DNA of 64,000 bases from Natronomonas halophila (GCF_013391085.1 NZ_CP058334.1:1426001-1490000), one strand, 5' to 3'; counted from the first letter of the stretch, positions 7,456-16,367 are shown. The notes: generated from the letters alone by a model not told the origin. Translations and numbers: made by a program.

Positions 7456-9117
7456 ATGACCGACGAGCCACCGTGGTACGCCGAATACGACGCCTTCGGC
7501 GTCGACCACTCCCTCGAACCGTATCCCGACTATCCGCTCCATCAGTTCCTCTACGACGCCGCCGACCAGTACCCCGACCAGGGCATCGTCCAGTCGGGCC
7601 GACACGTCGGCTACGAGGAGTTACGCGAGGACGTCGACGCCTTGGCGGCCGCCCTCCAGGAACGCGGCATCGAGAAAGGCGACCGCGTCGCCACCGTCCT
7701 CCCCACGTCCGCCCAGTTCGTCGTCGCCACTCACGCCATCTCGCGTGCGGGCGCGGTCCACATCCCGAACGACTTCCTCGATGCCGACGAGGACCTCGTC
7801 TACCGCCTCGAGGGGGGCGACCCCGACGTTCTCATCGGCCAGAACAAACACCGGGAGTTGCTCGAACGACTCCAAGAGGCCGCCGACGTCGACCATCTCA
7901 TCCTGACGGACCTCGACGATTACGCCGAGAACCCACCCGAACACGACTCCGAGGCGGGCGTCGAGTGGTGGCCCGCCGTCCTCGACGACGCGGACAACCC
8001 CGACCCGGTCGATATCGACCCCGGGGACACCCACACGCTGCTGTTTACCGGCGGGACCACCGGCAAGCCGAAGGGGTGTCTTTTGACTCACCGCAATCTG
8101 GTCGCCAACGCGAAGCAGGCCATCGCCGCCCAATCCCGGCTGCCGGACCTGATGCGCGGCCGCGAATCCGCGGTGCTGGCGCTGCCGGCCTACCACTCCT
8201 ACGGCTACACCATCGCGAACATGCTCGTTTCGCTGGGGCTGGATCTGCTCGTCGTGCCCGACGCCCGCGACACCGAGTTGATGCGCGAACACATCGCCGA
8301 GTACGACCCGCTCGTCATGTTCGGCGTCCCGACGCAGTTCATGGAAATCGCCGACGAGGAACTCGAACACGACGTCATCGGCCTCTCGGGGTCGGCGCCG
8401 CTGGCCGAGGAGACCAAGGAACGCTTCAGCGAGCAGTCGACCGGCATGTCGCAGGGCTACGGCCTCTCGGAGATGTCGCCCATCACCCATTTCAACGTCG
8501 CCGGGATTCAGGAAGCCGTCATGGGCGATGCCGCTTCCACCGACGACGCCGGCTACGACCAGCCGACCATCGGCGTGCCCGTCCCCGACACCGAGGTCAA
8601 ACTCCGGGACGTCGAGGACGACGAGGAGATTCCACTCGACGAGGCCGTCGCGGAGGAACGGGAAGGCGAGATGCTGGTCAACGGCCCCCAGCGCATGAAG
8701 GGGTATCTCGACACCACCGACCCCTTCGACGAGGAGGGGTTCGTCGCCACCGGCGACGTGGCGAAAGTCGACGAGAAGGGTCGGTTCTACATCGTCGACC
8801 GCGTCAAGAACATGATCAACGTCTCCGGCCTGAAGGTCTACGCCGAGGAGGTCGACGAGGAACTGTTCGGGATGGACGGCGTCCGCCGACCGGCGACGGT
8901 CGGCGTGCCGGACCCCGACCGGCCCGGTAGCGAGCGCGTGAAGATTTTCGTCGAAGCCGAGGACGGCGCCGATATTTCGGCCGCCGACGTGCGTTCGTAT
9001 CTCGACGGCCGGGTTCCGCGGCAGGCGATGCCCGACGAAGTCGAGTTCGTCGCGGAGATACCGCTGACCGATATCGGGAAGACGGACCGCGAGGCCCTGA
9101 AGAACCGCGAGAACTGA
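7456..9117 (+). CDS. Acyl-CoA synthetase (AMP-forming)
   Basis: A 553-residue ANL-superfamily ligase that activates a carboxylic acid to acyl-AMP and then acyl-CoA. The phosphate-binding motif LLFTGGTTGKPKG is near residues 195-207. A YGLSEMSPITHFN motif, the hinge region ATGDVAKVDEKGRFYIVDR, and the C-terminal catalytic lysine region IPLTDIGKTDREALK are also visible. The ATG at 7456 is chosen over the in-frame start at 7429. It is convergent with the SCP2-like gene ending at 9125, and together with the genes at 3385-5145 it marks a fatty-acid metabolism area. Confidence 0.92.
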   Translation: MTDEPPWYAEYDAFGVDHSLEPYPDYPLHQFLYDAADQYPDQGIVQSGRHVGYEELREDVDALAAALQERGIEKGDRVATVLPTSAQFVVATHAISRAGAVHIPNDFLDADEDLVYRLEGGDPDVLIGQNKHRELLERLQEAADVDHLILTDLDDYAENPPEHDSEAGVEWWPAVLDDADNPDPVDIDPGDTHTLLFTGGTTGKPKGCLLTHRNLVANAKQAIAAQSRLPDLMRGRESAVLALPAYHSYGYTIANMLVSLGLDLLVVPDARDTELMREHIAEYDPLVMFGVPTQFMEIADEELEHDVIGLSGSAPLAEETKERFSEQSTGMSQGYGLSEMSPITHFNVAGIQEAVMGDAASTDDAGYDQPTIGVPVPDTEVKLRDVEDDEEIPLDEAVAEEREGEMLVNGPQRMKGYLDTTDPFDEEGFVATGDVAKVDEKGRFYIVDRVKNMINVSGLKVYAEEVDEELFGMDGVRRPATVGVPDPDRPGSERVKIFVEAEDGADISAADVRSYLDGRVPRQAMPDEVEFVAEIPLTDIGKTDREALKNREN

Positions 9118-9124
9118 GCGGCGC

Positions 9125-9649
9125 TTAGTTCTGGAACGTCTCGTCGGCGTATTCGGCGTCGATGCGGGTTGCGGATTCGGTGAGGTGGACGGCGGCCTGC
9201 GAATACTGCATCACCTTCTGCATGTCGCCGTCGATGTCGAAGGAACCGGACATGATGCCGTCGACGGCGCCGATGTCGCCGTTGATGAGGTCCTTCCAGG
9301 TGTCGTTGTCGGCGGTGAGTTTGAAGCCAGCGTCGACGTCGTCTTCGCTCTCGACGAGGTAGGCCTCGGTGCACTCGCCGCCTTCGAGGCCGAGATAGCC
9401 GTACCCGACGTACTCCTCGCCTTCCTGTTGGACGTACTCCTCGATGTCGCTCCGGAGGCTCTCGGGCATCGCCTCGGTGTCGAGTTCGTCGATGGGCATG
9501 TCCCGCATCTCGAAGATGAAATCGCCGTTGAAGCCGACGCCCCAGTCGGAGGCGGCTTCGGCGTAGGCGTCGTGGTCGTTGATCTGTTCTTCGTACTCGG
9601 CGAACCACGCCTGGCTCGGGAAGTAAACCGCGTCGTTTGCTTGTGCCAT
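9125..9649 (-). CDS. SCP2-like lipid-binding protein
   Basis: A 174-residue acidic soluble protein with an SCP2-like pattern: GVGFNGDFIFEMRDM, YVGYGYLGLEGGECTEAYLV, AGFKLTADNDTWKDLINGDIGAVDGIMSG, DGDMQKVMQYSQAAVHL. It shares order and style with the protein at 4588-5145. It likely holds acyl-CoA or another lipid for the neighbouring ligase. The ATG at 9649 is 34 nt from the left end of the dyad at 9683-9701. Confidence 0.7.
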   Translation of the reverse strand: MAQANDAVYFPSQAWFAEYEEQINDHDAYAEAASDWGVGFNGDFIFEMRDMPIDELDTEAMPESLRSDIEEYVQQEGEEYVGYGYLGLEGGECTEAYLVESEDDVDAGFKLTADNDTWKDLINGDIGAVDGIMSGSFDIDGDMQKVMQYSQAAVHLTESATRIDAEYADETFQN

Positions 9650-9972
9650 AGGGCCACATAACACACGGACCCGGTTGGTTCTACCTCCGCGAATCGGAGG
9701 TGGTTTATTAAGCACCGGGAGAAGACGGCGACGGCGAATCGGCAGTCGGCGGGCGGACTCACCGGAGCGATTCCGCACACCTAAAATGTGAGCCATCATC
9801 TTGAACCGGCGTCCGGAGCATCGTTCGAGTGGCCGGTTCCGCGACAGCACGGTCGTCGCCCGCGACCGGACCCTGTCGCCCCGCATGGGATAAGCGGTCG
9901 TTCGACCCCACGTCTGGCCTCTGACACCACATCGGGTGGGCAACCGATACTGGAACCGGCCGGGTTTCTCAG
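9650..9972. other. Intergenic region with promoter, no gene seen
   Basis: Apart from the dyad at 9683-9701 and the minus-strand TATA (CTTAATAAAC, near 9704-9713), nothing recognisable is present. Short plus-strand frames after 9788 show no family features. Confidence 0.5.
9683..9701 (-). promoter_or_regulatory. Palindromic operator candidate, SCP2-like gene
   Basis: A perfect dyad ACCTCCG-CGAAT-CGGAGGT lies just downstream of the minus-strand TATA element and over the predicted start site (about 9681). That location suits a repressor. The gene it would control is the lipid-binding protein starting at 9649. Confidence 0.5.
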
Positions 9973-10533
9973 TTAGCCGCCCCCGTTCTCGTCCCCGTCG
10001 GACTTCCGACTGAGTGCTCTCGTCGCCACCCGCAACCGCTCGATATCGGTATCCGTCGGGCCGCGCAGGGCGATTCGAAGGGTTCGCTCCGGCGTCCACT
10101 CGATGACTTGCCGTTCGAAGGTCTCGCGGTCGATACCGAACCGTTCTCGGATGATACGGTCGGCGGCCGACGTTTCGTCGCCATCGGCATCCACATCGGC
10201 CTCCGCGACCCACGTCTCGACGGTTCGGTTCCATGCCTCCTGCTCCATGCCCGCGTACTGCTCGGCTTCCGCGGGGGTTTCCAGTTCCTCGGGGGCCTGC
10301 TCGGCAACGAAATACCCCCAGAGGTCGTCACGGAGGTGGTGGTCGACCAGCCGCTGAAGCTGGTCGATGCGCTCTTCGGGGGCCTCGCGGTCGGCCGGCG
10401 GGTCGACGCCCAGCGCCTCGTAGTGGTCCTGAATCGCGTCGTGGAGGTCCCGCTCCATGCCCGCCAGCGCGGCGGCGACCGCACGCACCGCCTCGCTATC
10501 GGCCGGGTCCAGCGCGTCCGTGAGGTTCATCAT
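9973..10533 (-). CDS. Conserved haloarchaeal hypothetical protein
   Basis: A 186-residue soluble, highly acidic, largely helical protein. The N-terminal half (LTDALDPADSEAVRAVAAALAGMERDLHDAI) and the RIDQLQRLVDHHLRDDLWGYFV segment suggest a helical bundle. The C-terminal part ends in a disordered SDGDENGGG tail. No catalytic motif is recognised. The start could be either of two adjacent ATGs at 10533 and 10530. Confidence 0.55.
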   Translation of the reverse strand: MMNLTDALDPADSEAVRAVAAALAGMERDLHDAIQDHYEALGVDPPADREAPEERIDQLQRLVDHHLRDDLWGYFVAEQAPEELETPAEAEQYAGMEQEAWNRTVETWVAEADVDADGDETSAADRIIRERFGIDRETFERQVIEWTPERTLRIALRGPTDTDIERLRVATRALSRKSDGDENGGG

Positions 10534-10591
10534 CGGACCGCGGGCCGCCACGGGGTTAAGCTATCCGCCGCGCTCCGGGCGCGTCGTCGCT

Positions 10592-11767
10592 TCAGCCCCG
10601 CGTTCGAAGCACGGCCAGCACGACGAGGGCGTGCAGCACCGCGCCAAGGAGTGCGAGCCAGCGGCCGAGTTCGACGAACACGTCGCTCCCGCCGAGCAGA
10701 CCGCCCGCTTCGAGGAGAAGGCCGACGGCGAGCAGGCCGACCACACCCGTCGCGGTTCGGTCGTCGAGATGCGGAGTCGTGGCGACGGCGGGCGGATAGA
10801 ACTGGTAACTGACGCCGACGACGGTCAGGCCGAGGAATCCGAGCAGGCCGAGTCGGGCGTGAGCGTCGGCCATCGCCGGGTCGATACCCGTCATCGCCAT
10901 CGTGAACCCGAGGGCGCCGACGCCGAGACCGAACGTGACCGCGAGCAGGACCGTATAGAGGCCGAGGCGTCGTCGCTCGCTTCGGTAGAAGACGTCAGCG
11001 TAGGCGACGGCGAAGCCGACGAGGGCAACCGTCACCAGCGTGCCGCCCAGTTGAAACACGGCTCCGCCGCCGAAATCGACCGCCAGCAGGGCGGGGCCGA
11101 CCGCTCCCGCCGGCAGGACCACGGCCGCGAGCCACCGTCGCGGCGCGACCGTCAGGAAGCGCGGGAGCAGGCGGAACCCGAGCGCGAAGACGAGCAGCGC
11201 CGTCGTCCCGACCGCAAGCAGGTGTGTCACCGGCGGGCCGATAGCCGGGATGGGTGTCGGAACGCCGAGGAGCGCGGCGACCGGCAGACCAGCGCCCGCG
11301 AGTAAATACGCGAAGACGACGGGAACGAAGCCGTTGGCGAGGCGGTCGACCGGGCGGTACTGGGCCTTCGCGTCGGCGGTCCCCGTCTCGCGTCCGAGGG
11401 GGTTGTCCCGGACGCTCCAGAGGAGCGCTCCGACGAAGACGACACAGCCGAGTGCCCACGCGACCGTGCCGACCGCCCGGGCGTCGACGATGCCGGCCGC
11501 ATCAAGCGCCATCGCGGCGGTCCCGCCGGCCGCCAGCGGGAGCTGGACGAACGGCGCGCGCGGAAACGCCAGCGGCCGGTCGAAATACGAGGGGACGAGT
11601 GCGTAGGCCTTCCCGAAGACCATGTGGAGAACGAAGCCGTAGAGGCCGAGAACCACCGATACTCGCCGGCCCGCGCCGAAGACGGCGGCCGCCTGCCAGC
11701 AGACGAACCACGCGAGGCTCGCGACGACGAAGGCCCGCGCCCCGCGGGAAACCGTGGCGGCCGACAT
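10592..11767 (-). CDS. Multi-spanning membrane protein, NnrS-like
   Basis: A 391-residue integral membrane protein with about twelve hydrophobic segments and few charged loops. HMVFGKAYALVPSYF near residue 50 and AHARLGLLGFLGLTVVGVSYQFYPP near residue 300 resemble NnrS and distant CcoN-type heme-copper proteins, in which histidines lie at helix ends. NnrS proteins are linked with nitric oxide stress and denitrification. It starts 22 nt after the MoaD-like gene at 11790-12200, so it probably shares that gene's NarO-like promoter. A true oxidase is unlikely because the full set of heme/copper histidines is not visible. Confidence 0.6.
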   Translation of the reverse strand: MSAATVSRGARAFVVASLAWFVCWQAAAVFGAGRRVSVVLGLYGFVLHMVFGKAYALVPSYFDRPLAFPRAPFVQLPLAAGGTAAMALDAAGIVDARAVGTVAWALGCVVFVGALLWSVRDNPLGRETGTADAKAQYRPVDRLANGFVPVVFAYLLAGAGLPVAALLGVPTPIPAIGPPVTHLLAVGTTALLVFALGFRLLPRFLTVAPRRWLAAVVLPAGAVGPALLAVDFGGGAVFQLGGTLVTVALVGFAVAYADVFYRSERRRLGLYTVLLAVTFGLGVGALGFTMAMTGIDPAMADAHARLGLLGFLGLTVVGVSYQFYPPAVATTPHLDDRTATGVVGLLAVGLLLEAGGLLGGSDVFVELGRWLALLGAVLHALVVLAVLRTRG

Positions 11768-11789
11768 GGCTACCGGGACGACTCACCGG

Positions 11790-12200
11790 TCAACAACAAA
11801 AGATGAAGGGGTACATGAGCGAGACCCGGTCGCCGTCGTCGAGTTCGGTATCGAGGCCGTCGAGGTGTTCGTTGAACTGACCGTTGATGGCCACGCGGGC
11901 GAACGCGCGGGTCTGTTCGCCCTCGGGGTTCTTCGCCCAGTCACCGGCGGCCTCGACGTCCTCGGGCACCCACCCGTGTGCGGTCGCCTCCTCCTCGGTT
12001 TCGGCGATGAGCATGTCCGCGACGTCGTACTCCTCGAAGAATGCGTCGAGGAACGCTCGGAGCGTCTCGCCCTCGAAGGTGTAGTCCATATCGGGTTCGC
12101 CGACCTCGCGGCGGATGTGGCCCGTACAGCGAACGGTGACTGTCGTCTCCGGCGCGGCGTCGGGGGTCCGCTCGACCGTCGCCGATTCGTCCGTACTCAT
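11790..12200 (-). CDS. MoaD/ThiS-like beta-grasp protein with Cys-Cys end
   Basis: A 136-residue protein. The N-terminal TVTVRCTGHIRREVG strand pair, the ETLRAFLDAFFEEY helix, the FARVAINGQFNEHLDGLDTELDDGDRVSLMYPF block and its terminal position match the MoaD/ThiS/SAMP beta-grasp fold. The expected diglycine tail is absent; the protein ends PFIFCC. The start at 12200 lies 44.5 bp from the centre of the NarO-like dyad (12239-12250), so transcription is predicted to be leaderless and anaerobic. Molybdopterin or sulfur-carrier chemistry is possible, but without a terminal Gly-Gly the role is uncertain. Confidence 0.7.
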   Translation of the reverse strand: MSTDESATVERTPDAAPETTVTVRCTGHIRREVGEPDMDYTFEGETLRAFLDAFFEEYDVADMLIAETEEEATAHGWVPEDVEAAGDWAKNPEGEQTRAFARVAINGQFNEHLDGLDTELDDGDRVSLMYPFIFCC

Positions 12201-12238
12201 GGGCGAGGGAACGGCCCCCTGTCGGAAACGAACTACCC

Positions 12239-12250
12239 CGAACATGTTCG
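12239..12250 (-). promoter_or_regulatory. NarO-like operator (CGAACATGTTCG)
   Basis: A perfect 12-bp palindrome centred 44.5 bp upstream of the ATG at 12200. It is expected to activate the MoaD-like gene and the downstream NnrS-like membrane protein. Confidence 0.75.
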
Positions 12251-12482
12251 CCCATCCGGTGCCGGATAAAGCGGCACGATACCGTGGGTGTACGCTCAGG
12301 TGGCGTCCCGCCCTACCTGTTTCCGCTGGCGACGGGTATCCACGAGGCTCGGACGCCAGCCATCGACCGCCGCTCGGCACAACCCGTACCCCTTGCAGGA
12401 CGGACCGCGAGCGCCGAACGCGGCCTCGACCACCCACCCGGCGTTCGCGGTCGCGCGTCTCGCGTTATGCAGGCCGCCGGCA

Positions 12483-13127
12483 TCACTCGTCGAGAACCGC
12501 ATCCAGCAGTTTCGACTGGGCGGCCGCGAGGTGTTCCGAGAGGGTCGACCGCGAGATGTCGAGTTCTTCGGCGACATCGCCCGCGTTGGCGGTCTTCGGA
12601 TGGTCGAAATATCCCATCCGGTGGGCGGTTTCGAGGACCTCCCGCTGGCGGTCGGTCAGTTCGCCGCGGTCGAGGAAGACGAGGTTCTCGTCGGGGCGGT
12701 CGTGCTCCGAGCGGAGCAACCGCTGGACGTCGACGGTCGGGTATTTCTCCTGCAGCGAGCCGATGACCGACTGGAGTTCCTCCATGCCGGCCGCATGGAA
12801 AACGAGATAGAGCATCCCCTCGCGAGTCCGGATGTCGATGACGGGCGTATCGAAGGTCTCGACGGCCTCACAGGGACAGCCACGGCCCATCTCCCGGGAA
12901 AAGCGGTAGACCTTCTTGTCGCCGTAGTCGAACACCTTCGAGAGTTCGACGTCGGCCTCGGGGGCGTCGGCTTCGAGCATGAACTCCTCGGTGACGCGGT
13001 CCGGGGATTCGGGGGAGACGCTCCGGGAGACGGAGTAGGTCGGCGCGTCCGCCGAGACGGAGGCCTGGACGACCGGACACGTCCCCGCGGCGTCGACTTT
13101 CACCTCCGCTCGAATCCCCGCTGTCAT
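12483..13127 (-). CDS. NarO/DmsR-type cysteine-containing HTH_10 regulator
   Basis: A 214-residue transcription regulator. The N-terminal domain has Cys17 (TCPVV) and the pair Cys84/Cys86 (GCPCEAVETF). The C-terminal HTH_10 reads GELTDRQREVLETAHRMGYFDHPKTANAGDVAEELDISRSTLSEHL. I recall that haloarchaeal NarO and DmsR, which switch on denitrification and DMSO respiration, share this layout, and that the cysteines are candidates for an Fe-S or redox sensor. The paralogue at 33532 has the same features. This one is a good candidate to bind the CGAA-N4-TTCG sites found throughout the window. Which of the two is NarO proper cannot be decided from sequence alone. Confidence 0.8.
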   Translation of the reverse strand: MTAGIRAEVKVDAAGTCPVVQASVSADAPTYSVSRSVSPESPDRVTEEFMLEADAPEADVELSKVFDYGDKKVYRFSREMGRGCPCEAVETFDTPVIDIRTREGMLYLVFHAAGMEELQSVIGSLQEKYPTVDVQRLLRSEHDRPDENLVFLDRGELTDRQREVLETAHRMGYFDHPKTANAGDVAEELDISRSTLSEHLAAAQSKLLDAVLDE

Positions 13128-13265
13128 GGCACGTACCTCGTTTCCGAAGGCCCCTAAGCCTGACTCCCGACTCGTCGGGTGTGTCCCGAACCCCCGCTTG
13201 CGGTGGCTGCCTGAGACGTCGGTTCAACGTCTGACCGTCCCGATTTCGGATTTGCTTATAAACAC

Positions 13266-13280
13266 CCCACATACTGTGGG
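13266..13280. promoter_or_regulatory. Palindrome next to a TATA box between two regulator genes
   Basis: CCCAC-ATACT-GTGGG directly follows the self-complementary TATA element CTTATAAAC (13255-13263). On the plus strand it covers the predicted start site for the HTH gene at 13317. On the minus strand it lies upstream of the TATA for the NarO-like gene at 13127. A repressor or dual-direction operator is likely. Confidence 0.5.
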
Positions 13281-13316
13281 TCTCAATTCCCCACCCTCCA
13301 GTTCTATCTAACATAT

Positions 13317-13700
13317 ATGACGAGCGGCCTCTCACAACTGTCGCTGGGCGACGAATCGAACGGTCGAGTCGGCGACGAAACCGTCGACTGCGAGCGGGTC
13401 TTCACCGCGCTGGAGGACCCCGACTGCCGAACGCTCCTGGAGGAAACCGCCGACGAGGCGCTGACCGCCCAGGAACTCACCGACCGGTGTGACATCCCCC
13501 GGTCGACGACGTACCGGAAAGTCGAGATGCTGGCCGATGCCGGCCTGCTCGAAGAGCAGGTCCGCCTGCGGGCCGACGGCAAGCACGCAAGCGAGTACCG
13601 CCGCGCCTTCGACGGCCTCGTGGTCTCCATGGACGCCGGCGAACTGGAAGTCGACCTGGAAGTCAGCGCCTCGGGCCCGGCGCCCATCGGAGCCGACTGA
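13317..13700 (+). CDS. ArsR-like winged-helix regulator
   Basis: A 127-residue protein with a winged-helix domain at about residues 25-95. The RVFTALEDPDCRTLLEE opening, the LTAQELTDRCDIPRSTTYRKVEMLADAGLLEE recognition region and the RLRADGKHASEYRRAFDGL wing are typical of haloarchaeal ArsR-like regulators. It is divergent from the NarO-like gene at 12483-13127 and shares with it the palindrome at 13266-13280. The effector is unknown. Confidence 0.85.
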   Translation: MTSGLSQLSLGDESNGRVGDETVDCERVFTALEDPDCRTLLEETADEALTAQELTDRCDIPRSTTYRKVEMLADAGLLEEQVRLRADGKHASEYRRAFDGLVVSMDAGELEVDLEVSASGPAPIGAD

Positions 13701-13861
13701 GATGGCGCGGTTCGATGCGAGCGGGCGTACAACGGCCACGACCGATGCCGATGACCAATAGCAACCCAGATGGGGAAATCTATATGCGTGGGCCGACTTC
13801 GCACTTATATACTGGCCGCGTGCGGACGACCCACCGACGACCGAACGGGAACTGACACACC

Positions 13862-14008
13862 GTGACAACCCAATACATGTTCAGATGCCCCGAATGCGGG
13901 CAGGAAATCGAGGTCAACGCCTCCATGCGAGAGGCGATACTCTCGAGTGGCTGCCCCGTCTGTACCGAATCGGTGGCGGACGGCTGTTTCGAGAAAGAAG
14001 AAGCCTAG
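13862..14008 (+). CDS. Small zinc-ribbon protein (about 48 aa)
   Basis: The sequence encodes CPECGQEIEV near the start and GCPVCTESV in the second half, two CPxC knuckles forming a zinc ribbon. The GTG at 13862 gives MTTQYMFRCPECG; the ATG at 13877 would give a 43-residue form. A TATA box (CTTATATAC, 13804-13812) predicts a start near 13837, so either is possible. Its last four bases overlap the convergent gene ending at 14005. A similar protein is at 34814. Confidence 0.65.
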   Translation: MTTQYMFRCPECGQEIEVNASMREAILSSGCPVCTESVADGCFEKEEA

Positions 14009-14457
14009 AACTCGCGGTCGATTTCGATGAGGCGGCCACTCAGCGATTCCGGAGCCAGTCGATAGAGTTCGATTTCCAGTTCGCCTTTCTGCTGTGGCCA
14101 GATTTCGAACAGCGGTCGCTTTGCGTCACCGTACTGCTGAATCTCCTCGACGGACAACTCCTCGGGGTCGATGCGTTCGAGGTCGCCGATCGCGATGACG
14201 CTCCGGTAGGTGTCCTCGATGTCGTCGTAGACGACCAGTCGGGCCTTCGGCTCGGAGTCGAGGAACTCTCGTTTCTCGCTTTCGGGCGTCGAGACGAGTC
14301 GCATGTAGAACTCACGGGCGTCCGCGTCGAAGCCGTATGAGATGGGAATCGCGTACGGCGTGTCCTCGCGAGCGAGCGCGAGTACCCCCGTTTCCTGCCG
14401 ACCGAGGAACGCGGCCGTCTCCTCCTCGGTCATCTCCGTACGCCGGTCGATTGGCAT
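14005..14457 (-). CDS. Pyridoxamine 5'-phosphate oxidase-like flavin-binding protein
   Basis: A 150-residue protein of the split-barrel FMN-binding class. It begins with MTEEETAAFLGRQETGVLALA, then the AIPISYGFDADAREFYMRL strand pair, EKREFLDSEPKARLVVYDD, and the SVIAIGDLERI segment. These proteins bind FMN, F420 or heme; the exact cofactor and reaction cannot be told. It is a monocistronic gene with an AT-rich region at 14465-14500 as promoter. Confidence 0.82.
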   Translation of the reverse strand: MPIDRRTEMTEEETAAFLGRQETGVLALAREDTPYAIPISYGFDADAREFYMRLVSTPESEKREFLDSEPKARLVVYDDIEDTYRSVIAIGDLERIDPEELSVEEIQQYGDAKRPLFEIWPQQKGELEIELYRLAPESLSGRLIEIDREF

Positions 14458-14559
14458 ATAGGGCCACTAACGCCCCACTACTTATACACGTTTATTCATC
14501 AGGCCGTCTCGACCCGCCAGCGGCGAGCGAGCGCGAGCAGAAGAACGGAGCCGTAGCGG

Positions 14560-15465
14560 TCAGACCCGCCGGCGGCGGACGAGGACCGCGGCCGCACCGA
14601 CCGGAACGACACACCACGCCACCAGCGAGGCGACCAGCAGGCCCGTCGAGAGGCCCGTCGTCGCCAGCGCGGCGGTAAAGCCGCTGCCGGCAGTCGCGCC
14701 GAGTTGGCTCAACACCAGCACCCGGAAGACGCCGGCCGGGTTGGCAAGCACCAGCGCGGTCAGCGCCGACTCCGGCAGCGAGAACGCCGCGACGACGCCC
14801 AGCGCGAGCAGGTCGTGGACGAGGACGAACCACACCCACACCAGCAGCGCGAGGCCGAGCGCGTGGGTCTTCTCGCGGGCGACCGTCGAGACCAAAAGCG
14901 ACAGCGCGAGGAACGCCGCGCCGACCGCCACCGCCCCGCCGAGGAAGGCAAGGAACGACCCCCAGTAGGTGGTGCCGAACTCCCGAATCAACAGGAGGCC
15001 GACGAAGCCGAACCCGACGACCGTCGCGCCCGCGAGGACGACGAAGCGGCCGAGGTAGGTCCCGACGACGACCCGCGCCCGGGAGACGGGCAGCGAGAAG
15101 ACGACCTCGAGCCAGCCCTCCTCGTCGCGGCCGACGACGGCGTCGTAGCCGAACGCCAGCGCCGCAAGCGGAACGAGATATACCGCGAGGCTCGTGAGGC
15201 TGGCGACGACCCGCTGCATGCCTTCGGGGCCGACCGCCGACCCGCTGAAGGTGGCGAGCATCGCGCCGAAGAGGACGAACAGCCCCGTCAGCGCCAGCGC
15301 CCAGCGGCTCCGCATCGCGAGCCGGTATTCGGTGTGAGCGACCGTCACGAGCTGTCGGAGCGACCGCCGCCCGCCGCCGTCGGCGACCAGTTCGTGACCG
15401 CTGGCGTAGCCGCCGTCGGGGCGGGCCTCGTTTTCGGCGTCCTCCCTCGGCGCGTCGTCGGTCAT
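14560..15465 (-). CDS. nosY: NosY-like ABC transporter permease
   Basis: A 301-residue inner-membrane permease with six predicted helices after a 45-residue hydrophilic N-terminus. The motif DEEGWLEVVFSLPVSRARVVVG between early helices is typical of NosY/ABC-2 permeases. With NosF and NosD it forms the transporter that supports assembly of the CuZ centre of nitrous oxide reductase. The ATG at 15465 overlaps the NosF stop (ATGA), showing translational coupling. It is the last gene of the nos operon. Confidence 0.88.
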   Translation of the reverse strand: MTDDAPREDAENEARPDGGYASGHELVADGGGRRSLRQLVTVAHTEYRLAMRSRWALALTGLFVLFGAMLATFSGSAVGPEGMQRVVASLTSLAVYLVPLAALAFGYDAVVGRDEEGWLEVVFSLPVSRARVVVGTYLGRFVVLAGATVVGFGFVGLLLIREFGTTYWGSFLAFLGGAVAVGAAFLALSLLVSTVAREKTHALGLALLVWVWFVLVHDLLALGVVAAFSLPESALTALVLANPAGVFRVLVLSQLGATAGSGFTAALATTGLSTGLLVASLVAWCVVPVGAAAVLVRRRRV

Positions 15466-16367
15466 GCGTTCACCTCCCCGAGCGCGTCGTGGAACGCCGC
15501 ATCGAGACCGTCGCGGTCGACGGTCACGTCCGCGAGTTCGATGTGCTCGGTCGCCTCGAAGAGGTCCGGAACCGCCTCGACGGGACACCGAACCGTGACG
15601 GTACCGTTGGTGGCGGAGGCAGTGCCGACCTCGCCGCCGGCCGCGACGAGGGCCTCGATTCGGTCGGCGCTGGCCGGCCGGAGTCGAACCGTCACGTCGT
15701 CGGTGTCGACGAGGTCGTCGACGGCCCCCGAGGCGAGGACGCGGCCCGAATCGAGGATGGCGACGCGGTCGCAGAGCCGCTCGATTTCCGAGAGGACGTG
15801 CGACGAGAGGACGACCGTCGCGCCGGTTTCGGTCCGGACGCGGTCGATTATCTCGTGGAACTCGGCGACGCCGCGGGGGTCGAGGCCGGCGGTCGGTTCG
15901 TCGAGGACCAGCACCGACGGCCGGGGTAGAACCGCCGCCGCGAGGCCGAGGCGGCGCCGCATCCCGTTGGAGTACCCGGAGACGGCGCGGTCGGCATCCG
16001 CGACGTCGAGGCCGACCATCTCGATGGCCTCGGCGATGCGGCCGTCGTTCGGAAGCCCGCGCATCCGCGCGTGGAACTCCAGTATCTCCCGGCCGGTCAG
16101 CGCCGACGGGAAGCCGACGTGTTCCGGCAGGTAGCCGACGTGCTCGCGAATCTGCAGGCCGGCGTCGGCCACCTCGCGGTCGCCGACGGTCAGCCGCCCG
16201 GAATCGGGGCGGTCGTGGCCGACGAGCAGTTTGAACAGCGTCGTCTTGCCGGCGCCGTTGGTCCCGAGGACGCCGAACGTCGACCCCCCGGGTATCTCCA
16301 GGGACAGCCCATCGAGGGCCGTCACCGAACCGTACTCCTTGCGGACGTCGTTAGCTGTTATCTGCAT
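15462..16367 (-). CDS. nosF: NosF ABC transporter ATPase
   Basis: A 301-residue ATPase. Walker A GTNGAGKTT is near residues 35-43, the signature SGYSNGMRRRLGL near 130, Walker B VLVLDEPTAGLDPRG near 150 and the switch histidine in LSSHVLSEIERLCD near 185. It powers the NosY permease in maturation of the N2O reductase copper-sulfur centre. Its start lies 17 nt inside the end of nosD, and its stop overlaps nosY. Confidence 0.92.
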   Translation of the reverse strand: MQITANDVRKEYGSVTALDGLSLEIPGGSTFGVLGTNGAGKTTLFKLLVGHDRPDSGRLTVGDREVADAGLQIREHVGYLPEHVGFPSALTGREILEFHARMRGLPNDGRIAEAIEMVGLDVADADRAVSGYSNGMRRRLGLAAAVLPRPSVLVLDEPTAGLDPRGVAEFHEIIDRVRTETGATVVLSSHVLSEIERLCDRVAILDSGRVLASGAVDDLVDTDDVTVRLRPASADRIEALVAAGGEVGTASATNGTVTVRCPVEAVPDLFEATEHIELADVTVDRDGLDAAFHDALGEVNA

